From contig JAQUUD010000006.1 of NCBI GenBank assembly GCA_028694075.1, forward strand, positions 1-28,681: 28,681 nt of DNA, read 5' to 3'. The number at the start of each line of letters is the position of its first letter. Within the stretch, counting starts at the first letter, position 1. The position numbers and the translations under genes are program-made. The notes below the pieces were generated by a model that was not told the DNA's origin, searched no databases, and saw only the letters and a program-made list of their open reading frames with translations. Below, piece by piece: positions 17,030 through 24,385 of this stretch. Origin of the DNA: Clostridia bacterium (GTDB lineage: Bacteria; Bacillota; Clostridia; Christensenellales; UBA1242).

Positions 17030-17350
17030 ATGTATAAAAAAAGTAGGACTTTGATAATTTGTGAGATTGCAGGAGAGCAATATTAAGATTATCTTGAAGT
17101 AATAAATGAATTAAAAACGGGGACAAAACTAAAACTAGAATTAGAGTCCGATAATCCTTATGATTCTAATGCTGTTGCTTTATATTTTAATGACAAAAAA
17201 CTTGGTTATTTGCCAAGAAGAAATAATGAAATTATTTCCACATTGCTAAGTTATGGTTATAATGATATTTTAGAAACATTTTATTATTCAAAAAATGAAA
17301 ACACTGTGCCACAAATTATTATAAAAATCAAGGAAAAAAATATTAACTAA
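17030..17350 (+). pseudogene. HIRAN-domain protein gene interrupted by one in-frame stop
   Basis: Read from the ATG at 17030, which has AAAGGAAG upstream, the frame encodes a HIRAN-like domain: IAGEQY, then stop, then DYLEVINELKTGTKLKLE, SDNPYDSNAVALYF and KKLGYLPRRNNEI, ending at the TAA at 17348. The TAA at 17084-17086 (codon 19) sits where homologues usually have a second aromatic residue (QYYD), so one change from TAT or TAC would explain it. The rest of the 106-codon frame is intact and no start codon follows the stop closely, so the lesion looks recent. HIRAN domains bind DNA ends in SNF2-type helicases and also occur as small stand-alone bacterial proteins. A sequencing error is the main alternative. 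Confidence 0.78.
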
Positions 17351-17370
17351 TAATAAAAGTCGCAAAATTT

Positions 17371-17405
17371 CCACCAAAAAAATAGGTGGGAGTTTAAACG
17401 CCCAC
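17371..17405. terminator. Terminator between convergent HIRAN gene and trpS
   Basis: CCACC (17371-17375) can pair with GGTGG (17385-17389), and GTGGG (17386-17390) with CCCAC (17401-17405). On the minus strand the second hairpin is followed closely by a run of seven T bases, as expected for a trpS terminator. The two foldings exclude each other. Confidence 0.5.
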
Positions 17406-17459
17406 AAAAAAACAATGCAAGCAAGCACACTCTAATTAATTACTTTCAACTTGCCTTTT

Positions 17460-18524
17460 TTAATTTTTATTTTTCAGATTGTTTCGATAATCAATGCCCA
17501 TTGCTTGTTTAAGTTTTAATATATTTTGTTCGGCATCTTTTTTTGCCTCATCACTTCCCTTGAAAAGAATTTCAAAAACTCGTGCAGGATTCTTTTCAAG
17601 GGTTTTTCTTTTTTCTCTGATTGGTTTTAAAATTTCTTGCAAAATATTATTTAAAAAAGTTTTTATTTTAACATCTCCAAGCCCACCTTTTTTATAATGG
17701 GCTTTCAACTCTTCCAAATTTTTATATTCAGGCAAATATCTTTCAAAATGTTCTTTTTCACTAAAAGCATCAAGATAGGCAAAAACGACATTGCCACGAG
17801 TTTGTCCCGGGTCAGAAATTTTGATATGATTCGGGTCTGTATACATACTAAAAATTTTTTGTTTAACAACTTCCGGTTCGTCGGCAAGAAAAATACAGTT
17901 TCCCAAAGATTTACTCATTTTTTCCGCACCATCTAACCCCGGCAAGCGTTGAGCAACTTTATTTTCCGGAATCACGGCTTGTGGCTCAATAAGCAAATCT
18001 GTTTTATAAATGTTATTAAAAGTTCTGCAAATTTCTCGTGCTTGTTCAATCATAGGCAGTTGATCTACGCCAACAGGTACAATATTCGCATTAAATGCGG
18101 TAATATCTGCCGTCTGACTAATTGGATAGCAAAGGAAACCCATTGGAATATTTTTATTAAACTTCTTTTGGGATATTTCCGCCTTAACAGTTGGATTTCT
18201 TTGCAATCTTGCAAAGGTTACAAGGTTCATATAAAAAAAAGTGAACTCTGTTAACTCGGGAATTTCTGACTGAATAAAAAAAACGACCTTTTCGGGATCA
18301 AGCCCAACCGCTAAATAATCCAGCATCACTTGCAAAATGTTATCTTTAACCTTATCTACATTATCAAAATTATCAGTTAAAGCCTGCGCATCGGCAATCA
18401 TAATATACATTTTATCATAATCGCCCTTATTTTGAAGCAACACCCTATTTTTTAGTGAGCCTATAAAGTGTCCAATATGCAACTGTCCCGTGGGTCTGTC
18501 GCCTGTTAAAATTATATTTTTCAT
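17460..18524 (-). CDS. trpS: Tryptophanyl-tRNA synthetase
   Basis: A 354-residue class I synthetase that charges tRNA-Trp. The N-terminus TGDRPTGQLHIGHFIGSL holds the HIGH signature, and AEKMSKSLGN holds KMSKS (about residues 202-206). The TGDRPTG-x-LH-x-GH opening is the form found in one of the two bacterial TrpRS types. The ATG at 18524 is chosen because GGCGGAG lies just upstream and the family begins here; an in-frame ATG at 18551 would add nine residues and place that site inside the gene. It is a single-gene unit convergent with the HIRAN gene. I saw no T-box motif in the 500 bases upstream. Confidence 0.97.
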   Translation of the reverse strand: MKNIILTGDRPTGQLHIGHFIGSLKNRVLLQNKGDYDKMYIMIADAQALTDNFDNVDKVKDNILQVMLDYLAVGLDPEKVVFFIQSEIPELTEFTFFYMNLVTFARLQRNPTVKAEISQKKFNKNIPMGFLCYPISQTADITAFNANIVPVGVDQLPMIEQAREICRTFNNIYKTDLLIEPQAVIPENKVAQRLPGLDGAEKMSKSLGNCIFLADEPEVVKQKIFSMYTDPNHIKISDPGQTRGNVVFAYLDAFSEKEHFERYLPEYKNLEELKAHYKKGGLGDVKIKTFLNNILQEILKPIREKRKTLEKNPARVFEILFKGSDEAKKDAEQNILKLKQAMGIDYRNNLKNKN

Positions 18525-18800
18525 TAAAAACTCCGCCTTTTTATTTTTCATTAATAAATTAAAATATGTAATTCTATTAAGTGAGAAATTAATCTCTGCT
18601 GTATTTAATTGTTTAACTTTAGACTTTCATTTAATCAATAAAATCATTTCATTGATAACATTAAGAACTACATTATTTTAAATTTTAATAATTTAATTAA
18701 CAAAATACATTATTAATTATAAAAGCCCACCGCCACAAAGTCAAACTAATTTAAAAATACTAAGAGAAAAGCATAAACGAAAGAATAAATAAAATCGCTT

Positions 18801-18970
18801 AACACTTATTTTGACACTAACTTCCGACACTAAATTTTGGCACTAACTTTGAATTTTTGATACTGACTTTGATATCAAACTTGACACTTATTTGATACTG
18901 ACATTTAACTTTAAATGTGGCACTTATTTTAATACTAACTATTGAAATTTTATTTGATACTGATAAATCA
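18801..18970. repeat. Degenerate short tandem repeats upstream of trpS
   Basis: The motif GACACTAACTT and variants (GGCACTAACTT, GATACTGACTT, GACACTTATTT, GATACTGACAT) recur about ten times, spaced mostly 12-25 bases. On the minus strand the core reads AAGTTAGTGTCAAA. The spacing is irregular and no gene is present. The surrounding gap (18525-18800) is AT-rich without further recognisable features. Confidence 0.7.
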
Positions 18971-19031
18971 ACATCTAACTAAAAAAAATTGCGGTCTAGG
19001 TATTATACTAAACCACAAAATCTTATGAAAT

Positions 19032-19106
19032 TGGCTCCCCGAGTAGGGCTCGAACCTACGACCTGCCGGTTAACAGCCGGATGCTCTACCACTGAGCTAT
19101 CGAGGA
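19032..19106 (-). tRNA. tRNA-Asn (anticodon GTT)
   Basis: The minus strand gives a full cloverleaf of 75 bases: acceptor arm TCCTCGA/TCGGGGA with one T-G pair, D-arm AGCTCAGTGGTAGAGC, anticodon loop CTGTTAA with anticodon GTT, T-arm GTAGGTTCGAGCCCTAC, discriminator G and an encoded CCA end. The outermost anticodon-stem pair appears mismatched (T-C). There is no second tRNA nearby. Confidence 0.96.
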
Positions 19107-19125
19107 ATATCTTTATTTCTCTTAA

Positions 19126-19322
19126 ATTCAGTTGGAATTTAAGCTTAAAACCGCTTTATTTTTTATCGTCTTAGATATTTATTGCATTAACTTTTCAATC
19201 ACTTATTAAAACTTATGCTTATTCAGTTTAGGTTGAATTTCAATAACTGCTTTTTATTTCGTTTATTATTTTAGATATTTTATTGTATTCAACTTTATCA
19301 CTTTTTTTATAAAAACTTGTTT
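19126..19322. repeat. Divergent tandem duplication of about 95-100 bases
   Basis: Two units, 19126-19220 and 19221-19322, both begin ATTCAGTT and share blocks in the same order, including TTAGATATTT, a following ATTG-x-ATT, AACTTT and TCACT near the end. A third, weaker copy may follow to about 19400. No gene is supported between 19107 and 19875; the rest of that gap is AT-rich, and a 90-codon frame at 19410-19679 lacks start signals. Confidence 0.55.
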
Positions 19323-19875
19323 TTTATTTGACAACATTTAAATTGAATTTTAATGCTTTTATATAAAAATTAAATTTTTTCTTACATTAAACTTTTTCTT
19401 GCATACAAATTGCTTCAAAATTCAATATCTCGCGTTAGGGAAAAATGTAAACAAGTTTCAAAATGTTCTAATTTTTATGATTATAGTCAATATTTTAAGC
19501 ATTCCCAAATTGAAAAAACTTACTCACGGCAACATTATTATATTAACATAATCAAAGATTTCTGTCAAGCGCTGTTTAAAAAATTTTTTATTTTTTGCAT
19601 TACTGTGATGGCAAAATGGCATAAAGTGAGAACTGTTTTGATTTTATTTTATATAATAAAACAAATTTCAGTAAAATAAAATGGCGTTGTGAAGTTGCCA
19701 AAAACTGCGTTTTTTAAGAAAAATTTAAATATATTAGTGAATAAAAAGAAAAAATTAGTTGATTTTTAAATTTAATTTAGATAAAATTGACATATAGTTG
19801 ATAAAAATGTGTTATACTATTTAAAATTGTTTAACAATAGAGTAAGTGGCAATAAAATTAAAATATGGAAAAAAT

Positions 19876-21219
19876 ATGAGAAAAGCAACAAGAAAATTAA
19901 TAACTCAAGGAATTAATGTTGTATTACTACTTACAACGTTGTTTTTTGGTGTTTGGTCCACGGCCAACGTCGCTTTTGGCTTTAATGTTACTGTTACATA
20001 TAAGCATACCGTTTTAGGGGTTATGCGTAATTTAAATGAGGATCCTTTAACAAGTGCTTGGACAAAAACTGATGATAATGAAGATTTGATTGCTGGTGCT
20101 AATCAATATGCAAGTGTCAGCGAATTCGACACTGGTGGTGCAGTTCAAGATGATTATGCAATTAGCATTTATGGCGGAACACTGCAATTTTATAAAGATA
20201 TTGATATAGTAAATATGAGAGTTAGTGATGGCAAGATTGTTGCGCGTTTAAGTGATTCTGAATCTGGTTTTGTTTGGACTGGAACAAGAAGTGGCGAGCA
20301 AGTTGATGTTATGACATATTATCCGGGGCATTATATAAAAAGGTGGCAAGCAGATGGATATGAATATATTCAACTGTCAATGTGGGCTTTTGATGATGCA
20401 GTTTATATAGCGCCATATTATCGTGGAACATTTAAATCAATAATAGATACCACTACTTATGGAAATGCTGAAACTACAAAAATATTAAGATCATATGCGA
20501 GTAGTATACCAACGGGAAGCACAACAATTGATAAGTTTAGAGATTATGCAGGAAACAACCCAAATGAAGACAATAGAATGTCACTCGGCGACTGGCGAGA
20601 TTTTGATTTTCAATGTTTATATTTAATCAAATATGCTGATTATAACTCACAAACCAAAGTTGGTCTGGGAATTACTGATTTATATTCAGTCCAAATCAAC
20701 GGACTTGGCAATGCACATACAACTTTATTAGGTCGAGATGGATATATAGGCACAAATGGAAGTACAAGCGTTTGGTGTTTAGGTTTATGCGATTTTTGGG
20801 GAAATCTTTTTGAGTTCATTGATGGAATAACGATAAACAGCGGAGTTGCGTGCATTGCGACAAATCCTGTTAATTACACTAACGGAGCAACATCAGGCAT
20901 AACGGGTTATACTAATATGGGTTATACGAATTTGAACAGCAATGGTTATCCTAAGGCAACGGGTTATGCTTATAATTTAGACAATTCAAACAGTCAATTA
21001 ATAGCTTTTGCAGAAACTTCGGGAGGCAGTGACACGACCGGTTTATGTGATTTCCATTCGCAAGATAATTCGTTAAATGCTCGTGTTGTGTTACGAGGTG
21101 GTAGTTTTTATGACGCCTATAGCCCTGCTGTTTGGTCAGGAGCATTTTGTTTTTATTATCTAAATGACTTTACACTGTACACTGAACTATGTGGTTGCCG
21201 ACTCCTTAAAACCGCATAA
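19876..21219 (+). CDS. Secreted C-type-lectin/FGE-fold protein, candidate diversity-generating retroelement target
   Basis: A 447-residue protein from the ATG at 19876 (a GTG at 19846 would add ten residues; neither has a strong ribosome binding site). Residues 1-36 form a signal peptide or anchor: basic MRKATRK, a hydrophobic core, then ANVAFG. The C-terminal half has the formylglycine-enzyme/C-type-lectin pattern: MSLGDWRDFD, then LCDFWGNLFEFIDGI (compare the family's GNVWEW motif), and the final VVLRGGSFYDAYSPAVWSGA ending in CGCRLL a few residues before the stop. A C-terminal RGGS-to-GCRL stretch is where DGR target proteins carry their variable region, for ligand binding. The variable-looking codons (TAT, GAC, GCC, AGC, CCT) could derive from AAY codons by adenine mutagenesis. 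No reverse transcriptase or template repeat is in the window, so any DGR would act from elsewhere. The fold is fairly sure; DGR targeting is an inference. Confidence 0.78.
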   Translation: MRKATRKLITQGINVVLLLTTLFFGVWSTANVAFGFNVTVTYKHTVLGVMRNLNEDPLTSAWTKTDDNEDLIAGANQYASVSEFDTGGAVQDDYAISIYGGTLQFYKDIDIVNMRVSDGKIVARLSDSESGFVWTGTRSGEQVDVMTYYPGHYIKRWQADGYEYIQLSMWAFDDAVYIAPYYRGTFKSIIDTTTYGNAETTKILRSYASSIPTGSTTIDKFRDYAGNNPNEDNRMSLGDWRDFDFQCLYLIKYADYNSQTKVGLGITDLYSVQINGLGNAHTTLLGRDGYIGTNGSTSVWCLGLCDFWGNLFEFIDGITINSGVACIATNPVNYTNGATSGITGYTNMGYTNLNSNGYPKATGYAYNLDNSNSQLIAFAETSGGSDTTGLCDFHSQDNSLNARVVLRGGSFYDAYSPAVWSGAFCFYYLNDFTLYTELCGCRLLKTA

Positions 21220-21220
21220 A

Positions 21221-21250
21221 GGGGGGGCCGGGGGCGCTTTGCCCCCCCCG
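21221..21250. other. GC-rich hairpin directly after the candidate DGR target
   Basis: Two bases after the stop codon comes a run of almost only G and C. GGGGGC (21230-21235) pairs with GCCCCC (21241-21246) around GCTTT, with longer G and C tracts on both sides. In described DGRs, a GC-rich initiation site and a hairpin lie at the 3' end of the variable region, and this has that position. It could instead be a strong terminator, but no T-run follows. Confidence 0.6.
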
Positions 21251-21273
21251 TAGCACTCAGACTCTCGAAAAAA

Positions 21274-21304
21274 AATTTTCACTTTGTTTTTTAAAGTGAG
21301 AATT
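21274..21304 (-). terminator. Hairpin with T-run on the minus strand, possible murC terminator
   Basis: A 12-pair stem (21274-21285 with 21293-21304, one G-T pair) is followed on the minus strand by a run of T bases. It lies nearly 290 bases beyond the murC stop. It is also close to the DGR-like gene, so its role is uncertain. Confidence 0.45.
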
Positions 21305-21351
21305 GTTTAGTCTTAGTTTTTGCTTAATTAACAAACAAGTTGATTAGCGAT

Positions 21352-21594
21352 TCAACCGGACCTGACAATAGTCAAACGGGCAAAATGACAGTCAAACGGG
21401 CAAGTCAACATATCAACAGGTCAAACCGACCGAGCACAGTGTTGCGAAACTTTGCATCAGCAAAAATGTAGCAACGCGTGCGGATCAACCGGACCTGACA
21501 ATAGTCAAACGGGCAAAATGACAGTCAACCAGACAGAACAATAGTCCAACGGGCAAATTGACAGTCAAACGGACCAATCAATAGTCCAACTTAG
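21352..21594. repeat. Degenerate tandem repeats between the lectin-fold gene and murC
   Basis: An exact 44-base direct repeat occurs at 21352-21395 and 21485-21528. Within and after it, units built on AGTCAAACGGGCAA preceded by GACA or GACAATA recur about seven times, with lengths of about 19, 23 and 28 bases. Between the two long copies lies a stem GTTGC/GCAAC (21441-21445, 21471-21475) around TTTGC-ATCA-GCAAA. The array touches the murC stop. Base composition is more GC-rich than neighbouring spacers. Confidence 0.8.
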
Positions 21595-23039
21595 CATTCT
21601 TTAAAATATGAATTTAGTTTTTCAATGTCGCCGGCACCCAGAATCAGTAAAATCGTATCCGATTTTAATTCTTTTTTTAAATCATTTGCTAAGATTGAAA
21701 AATCTTTATAATAATAAGTGTCCTTTTTAATTTTGTGCAATTTTTGATATAAATTATAAGCACTTGCTCCCTTAATTGCCTTTTCTCTTGCGGGATATGT
21801 TTTGTATAAATAAAGTTTATCCGCCTTATTCAGAATTTTAATAAAATCATCTTTGAAAGCATCAGTTCGTGAATACGTATGAGGCTGAAACACAACATAT
21901 AACCTTTTGCTGTTTAGTTGATTTTTTAAGGAAACATTTCCAATTCTTACATTGCTTTTGCTTTCCAGTCGCTCCACATAACCAATTTTAAAATGATTTT
22001 TTATCGCCTCAATGGTTGCATTAAGTTCGGTCGGGTGATGCGCGTAATCGTGAATTATTAAAGGACTAGGGTTAACAATCTCCATTCTTCTTTTAACACC
22101 TTTAAACGAATTTAATGCCCGCTTTATTTTTTCAACATCAATTTTAAAATGCCTACTAACCGCAATGCAAGCAAGAGCATTGCTTATATTATGAATTCCC
22201 ATTGCGTTTAAAATAATTGTGTCTAAATATTCGCCTTTAAAGTAGCAGTCGAAACTGAGTTTGCCGTTTTTTAATGTGATAACATTTTTCGCGGTATACC
22301 CATTAATATCTTTTATTAAAATACAATTTTTAATATTAATTCCCAAATCAGCAGGAGCAACGACAGTTTCGGAAGAATTTGCAAAAAGTTTAAACGATTC
22401 TTTCATTTTGTTAAATGTTTTGAAAAAGTCTAAATGTTCGGGCTCTAAGTTTAAGATAACGCCAACTTTGTTTTTTAAACTTAAAAAACTGTTTTTATAT
22501 TCACAAGCTTCGGTTATAAAAAATTTTTTATCCCCCAGTAATAAATTTGAACAAAAACAATTTGAAATTCCGCCCAAATGAACTGTTGGATTTAAACCTG
22601 CCTGAATAAAAACCTCGGCAATCATTTCCGTTGTGGTTGTTTTGCCGTGAATGCCACTTATTGAAATTACATTTTTATGCCGGCTTCCAATTTCAGCGAG
22701 CATTTCAGCCCGACTAATTATTGGAACGTTTCTTTTTTTTGCTTCAATCATTTCAGGATTATCACTTGATATTGCTGAGTTATAAACAACAACATCGCAA
22801 TCGCCCAAATTTTTGGCATTATGCCCGACAAAAGTTTCAATCCCACTAAGTTTTACATCAGGGCTAATATCCGAGCCGGTTATAATATTGTTTTCATTTG
22901 CCAAATATTTGGCAAGAGCGCTCATACTTATTCCGCCAATGCCAATAAAATGATAATGTTTTTTAATTAATTTTTTTTTAAATCTTTTAAATAAATTTAT
23001 TTTATTGAAAAGATTTTTTATTATATTTTCATTTTTCAT
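21591..23039 (-). CDS. murC: UDP-N-acetylmuramate-L-alanine ligase
   Basis: A 482-residue Mur ligase that adds L-alanine to UDP-N-acetylmuramic acid with ATP, the first peptide step of peptidoglycan synthesis in the cytoplasm. The N-terminal Rossmann motif HFIGIGGISMSALAKYL identifies MurC among the Mur ligases. The P-loop is ISGIHGKTTTTEM, followed by EACEYKNSFL, LNLEPEHLDFF, HDYAHHPTEL and the C-terminal domain motif VFQPHTYSRTDAF. A basic extension of about 26 residues precedes the core, so translation may start slightly later. The frame can begin at a TTG at 23087, but I prefer the ATG at 23039; neither has a clear ribosome binding site. It is divergent from spoVG, and no other mur gene is adjacent. 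Confidence 0.95.
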   Translation of the reverse strand: MKNENIIKNLFNKINLFKRFKKKLIKKHYHFIGIGGISMSALAKYLANENNIITGSDISPDVKLSGIETFVGHNAKNLGDCDVVVYNSAISSDNPEMIEAKKRNVPIISRAEMLAEIGSRHKNVISISGIHGKTTTTEMIAEVFIQAGLNPTVHLGGISNCFCSNLLLGDKKFFITEACEYKNSFLSLKNKVGVILNLEPEHLDFFKTFNKMKESFKLFANSSETVVAPADLGINIKNCILIKDINGYTAKNVITLKNGKLSFDCYFKGEYLDTIILNAMGIHNISNALACIAVSRHFKIDVEKIKRALNSFKGVKRRMEIVNPSPLIIHDYAHHPTELNATIEAIKNHFKIGYVERLESKSNVRIGNVSLKNQLNSKRLYVVFQPHTYSRTDAFKDDFIKILNKADKLYLYKTYPAREKAIKGASAYNLYQKLHKIKKDTYYYKDFSILANDLKKELKSDTILLILGAGDIEKLNSYFKEC

Positions 23040-23152
23040 AGTATTTCTTATGAAAAAAAACTGAAAAATGATAAAATATTTTTTCAAAACTCAAATAATT
23101 TTAAATAATTCCTTGATTTTATCAAAAAGTTTTTATGAAACCTTAAAAACAT

Positions 23153-23181
23153 TTGATTTTTATTTTAAAATATACTATAAT
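23153..23181 (+). promoter_or_regulatory. Promoter of spoVG
   Basis: TTGATT (23153-23158), a 17-base spacer and TATAAT (23176-23181) form a near-consensus sigma-A promoter about 46 bases before the spoVG start. I see no sigma-H type element, which drives spoVG in B. subtilis. Confidence 0.75.
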
Positions 23182-23227
23182 ATAAATGTCATAAGATAGA
23201 CAATTTATAAAAGGACGGTAATTAGAC

Positions 23228-23497
23228 TTGAAAATTACAGACACACGAATCAGACTTGTTAAAAAAGAAGATTCAAAACTTAAAGCAGTGGCTTCAATCA
23301 CAATTGACAATTGTTTGGTTGTTCATGACATTAAAGTTGTTCAGGGACCAGAAAAATTGTTCATTTCAATGCCAAGCAGAAAAACCTCTGAGGGGGAATT
23401 CAAAGATATTGTTCACGCAATAAACAATGAAACCAGAGAACAAATATGCTCAGCTATTTTTGATGCTTACGAAAGAGCCGAAAAAGATAACATTTAA
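23228..23497 (+). CDS. spoVG: Septation/regulatory protein SpoVG
   Basis: An 89-residue protein covering the full SpoVG domain: KITDTRIRLV, VASITIDNCLVVHDIKVV, LFISMPSRKTSEGEFKDIVH and INNETREQICSAI match the family along its length. SpoVG is a small nucleic-acid-binding regulator, linked to sporulation septation in Bacillus and to broad gene regulation in other Firmicutes. The start codon is TTG: it follows AAGGAC eleven bases upstream, and the family begins exactly here. The gene has its own promoter and terminator, so it is a single-gene unit. Confidence 0.96.
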   Translation: MKITDTRIRLVKKEDSKLKAVASITIDNCLVVHDIKVVQGPEKLFISMPSRKTSEGEFKDIVHAINNETREQICSAIFDAYERAEKDNI

Positions 23498-23535
23498 AAA
23501 TTAGATATTTTCATTCATTCTTTCTTTTTAAACAC

Positions 23536-23568
23536 AAAAAGGTGCTAGTTTTTTCAGCATCTTTTTTT
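23536..23568 (+). terminator. Terminator of spoVG
   Basis: AAAAAGGTGCT (23536-23546) pairs with AGCATCTTTTT (23556-23566) with one G-T pair and a nine-base loop, and more T bases follow. Confidence 0.85.
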
Positions 23569-23618
23569 GTTATTTTGTCAATTATTTATTATTTTTTTAT
23601 TTTGCTTTCAAATAAATA

Positions 23619-24221
23619 TTAAAGAGTTAAATCATTTATTTTTTCACCGTTTTTTAAGGCATACTCAACTGCATTTTGGTGACTTCCATCAACTCTGTTC
23701 GTGCCGTGTGTTCGGCTATTTAAAAAATGAATGCAAGTATGCCCGTCTTGACCGTTATCAATTATGAGCGAATATCCGTGGGGCATTCCGTTTATTGAAC
23801 CAGCAACCCACATTCCCTTAATTTCAATCCAAACCGGTCTGCGTTCCCAACTCCATACCTCATTATATAATTCATAAAACTTTTGCATATTTTCTTTGTC
23901 AATCGGCTCAACATCGGCGTGGTTATATCCGCCCGTTCTTTTAACATAATACTGCGTGCCGGTTTGAACATCAACAACACGAGTTGTTATGTATTTTTCA
24001 AAGATTGAGTCCACAGCATCAAACCAGTTTAAAGATACAACTGCGATAGCAGGCACCGAACTCACAAGATTATCTTCTTCTTCGTGAGCATCATTAAGAT
24101 AAGCCTGCTGGTCGCTTGTAAGCGTGCCTGAATTTGAAAAAACAGGATAAGAAAAGACACTTGCAAAAACGCAGGTTAAAAATATAAGACATACAAGAAA
24201 ATAAGATGAAAAATATCTCAT
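23619..24221 (-). CDS. Secreted protein with conserved His-rich C-terminal domain, unknown function
   Basis: A 200-residue protein. Residues 1-30 form a signal peptide (MRYFSSYFLVCLIFLTCVF then ASVFSYPVFS). After an acidic linker, the C-terminal domain from about residue 65 carries distinctive motifs: WFDAVDSIF, TGTQYYVKRTGGYNHADVEP, a Trp-rich VWSWERRPVWIEI, SINGMPHGYS, GQDGHTCIHFLNSRTHG and VDGSHQNAV. Six histidines fall in these motifs (HAD, PHG, GHT, IHF, THG, SHQ), which could mark a metal site or active site. I recall similar C-terminal domains in secreted or cell-wall-linked Firmicutes proteins, but I cannot name the family with certainty. It is divergent from the VirB4-like gene and convergent with spoVG. 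Confidence 0.82.
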   Translation of the reverse strand: MRYFSSYFLVCLIFLTCVFASVFSYPVFSNSGTLTSDQQAYLNDAHEEEDNLVSSVPAIAVVSLNWFDAVDSIFEKYITTRVVDVQTGTQYYVKRTGGYNHADVEPIDKENMQKFYELYNEVWSWERRPVWIEIKGMWVAGSINGMPHGYSLIIDNGQDGHTCIHFLNSRTHGTNRVDGSHQNAVEYALKNGEKINDLTL

Positions 24222-24349
24222 ATTCTTATTTTCTTTATTTTTTATTATATTATTTATGTTTTTTAAATTTTAATTTTTTTTATCCAAGATTTTTAAATAC
24301 CAAATTTAGTGGCATTTATTGTCAGAAATAAAGATTTTTATCAATTACT

Positions 24350-24378
24350 TTGATTTTTTTTTGGATTTAAGTTATAAT
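24350..24378 (+). promoter_or_regulatory. Promoter of the VirB4-like gene
   Basis: TTGATT (24350-24355), a 17-base spacer and TATAAT (24373-24378). The ATG follows after seven bases with no ribosome binding site, so transcription should start at the ATG or within a base of it. Confidence 0.8.
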
Positions 24379-24385
24379 AACTATT

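Noticed and set aside
18801..18970. A CRISPR array or iteron origin
   Set aside because: The cores are too short and irregular for CRISPR, and there is no replication initiator gene or plasmid context.
18525..19031. A T-box leader for trpS
   Set aside because: No sequence resembling the conserved antiterminator bulge motif was found on the minus strand. The region holds degenerate repeats instead.
19410..19679. An 89-codon frame near the tRNA
   Set aside because: It starts with TTG, has no ribosome binding site, and its Lys-, Phe- and Tyr-rich composition is that of translated AT-rich spacer DNA.
21352..21594. A CRISPR array
   Set aside because: Repeat units vary in length and sequence and are not separated by unique spacers of constant length. 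No cas gene is present.
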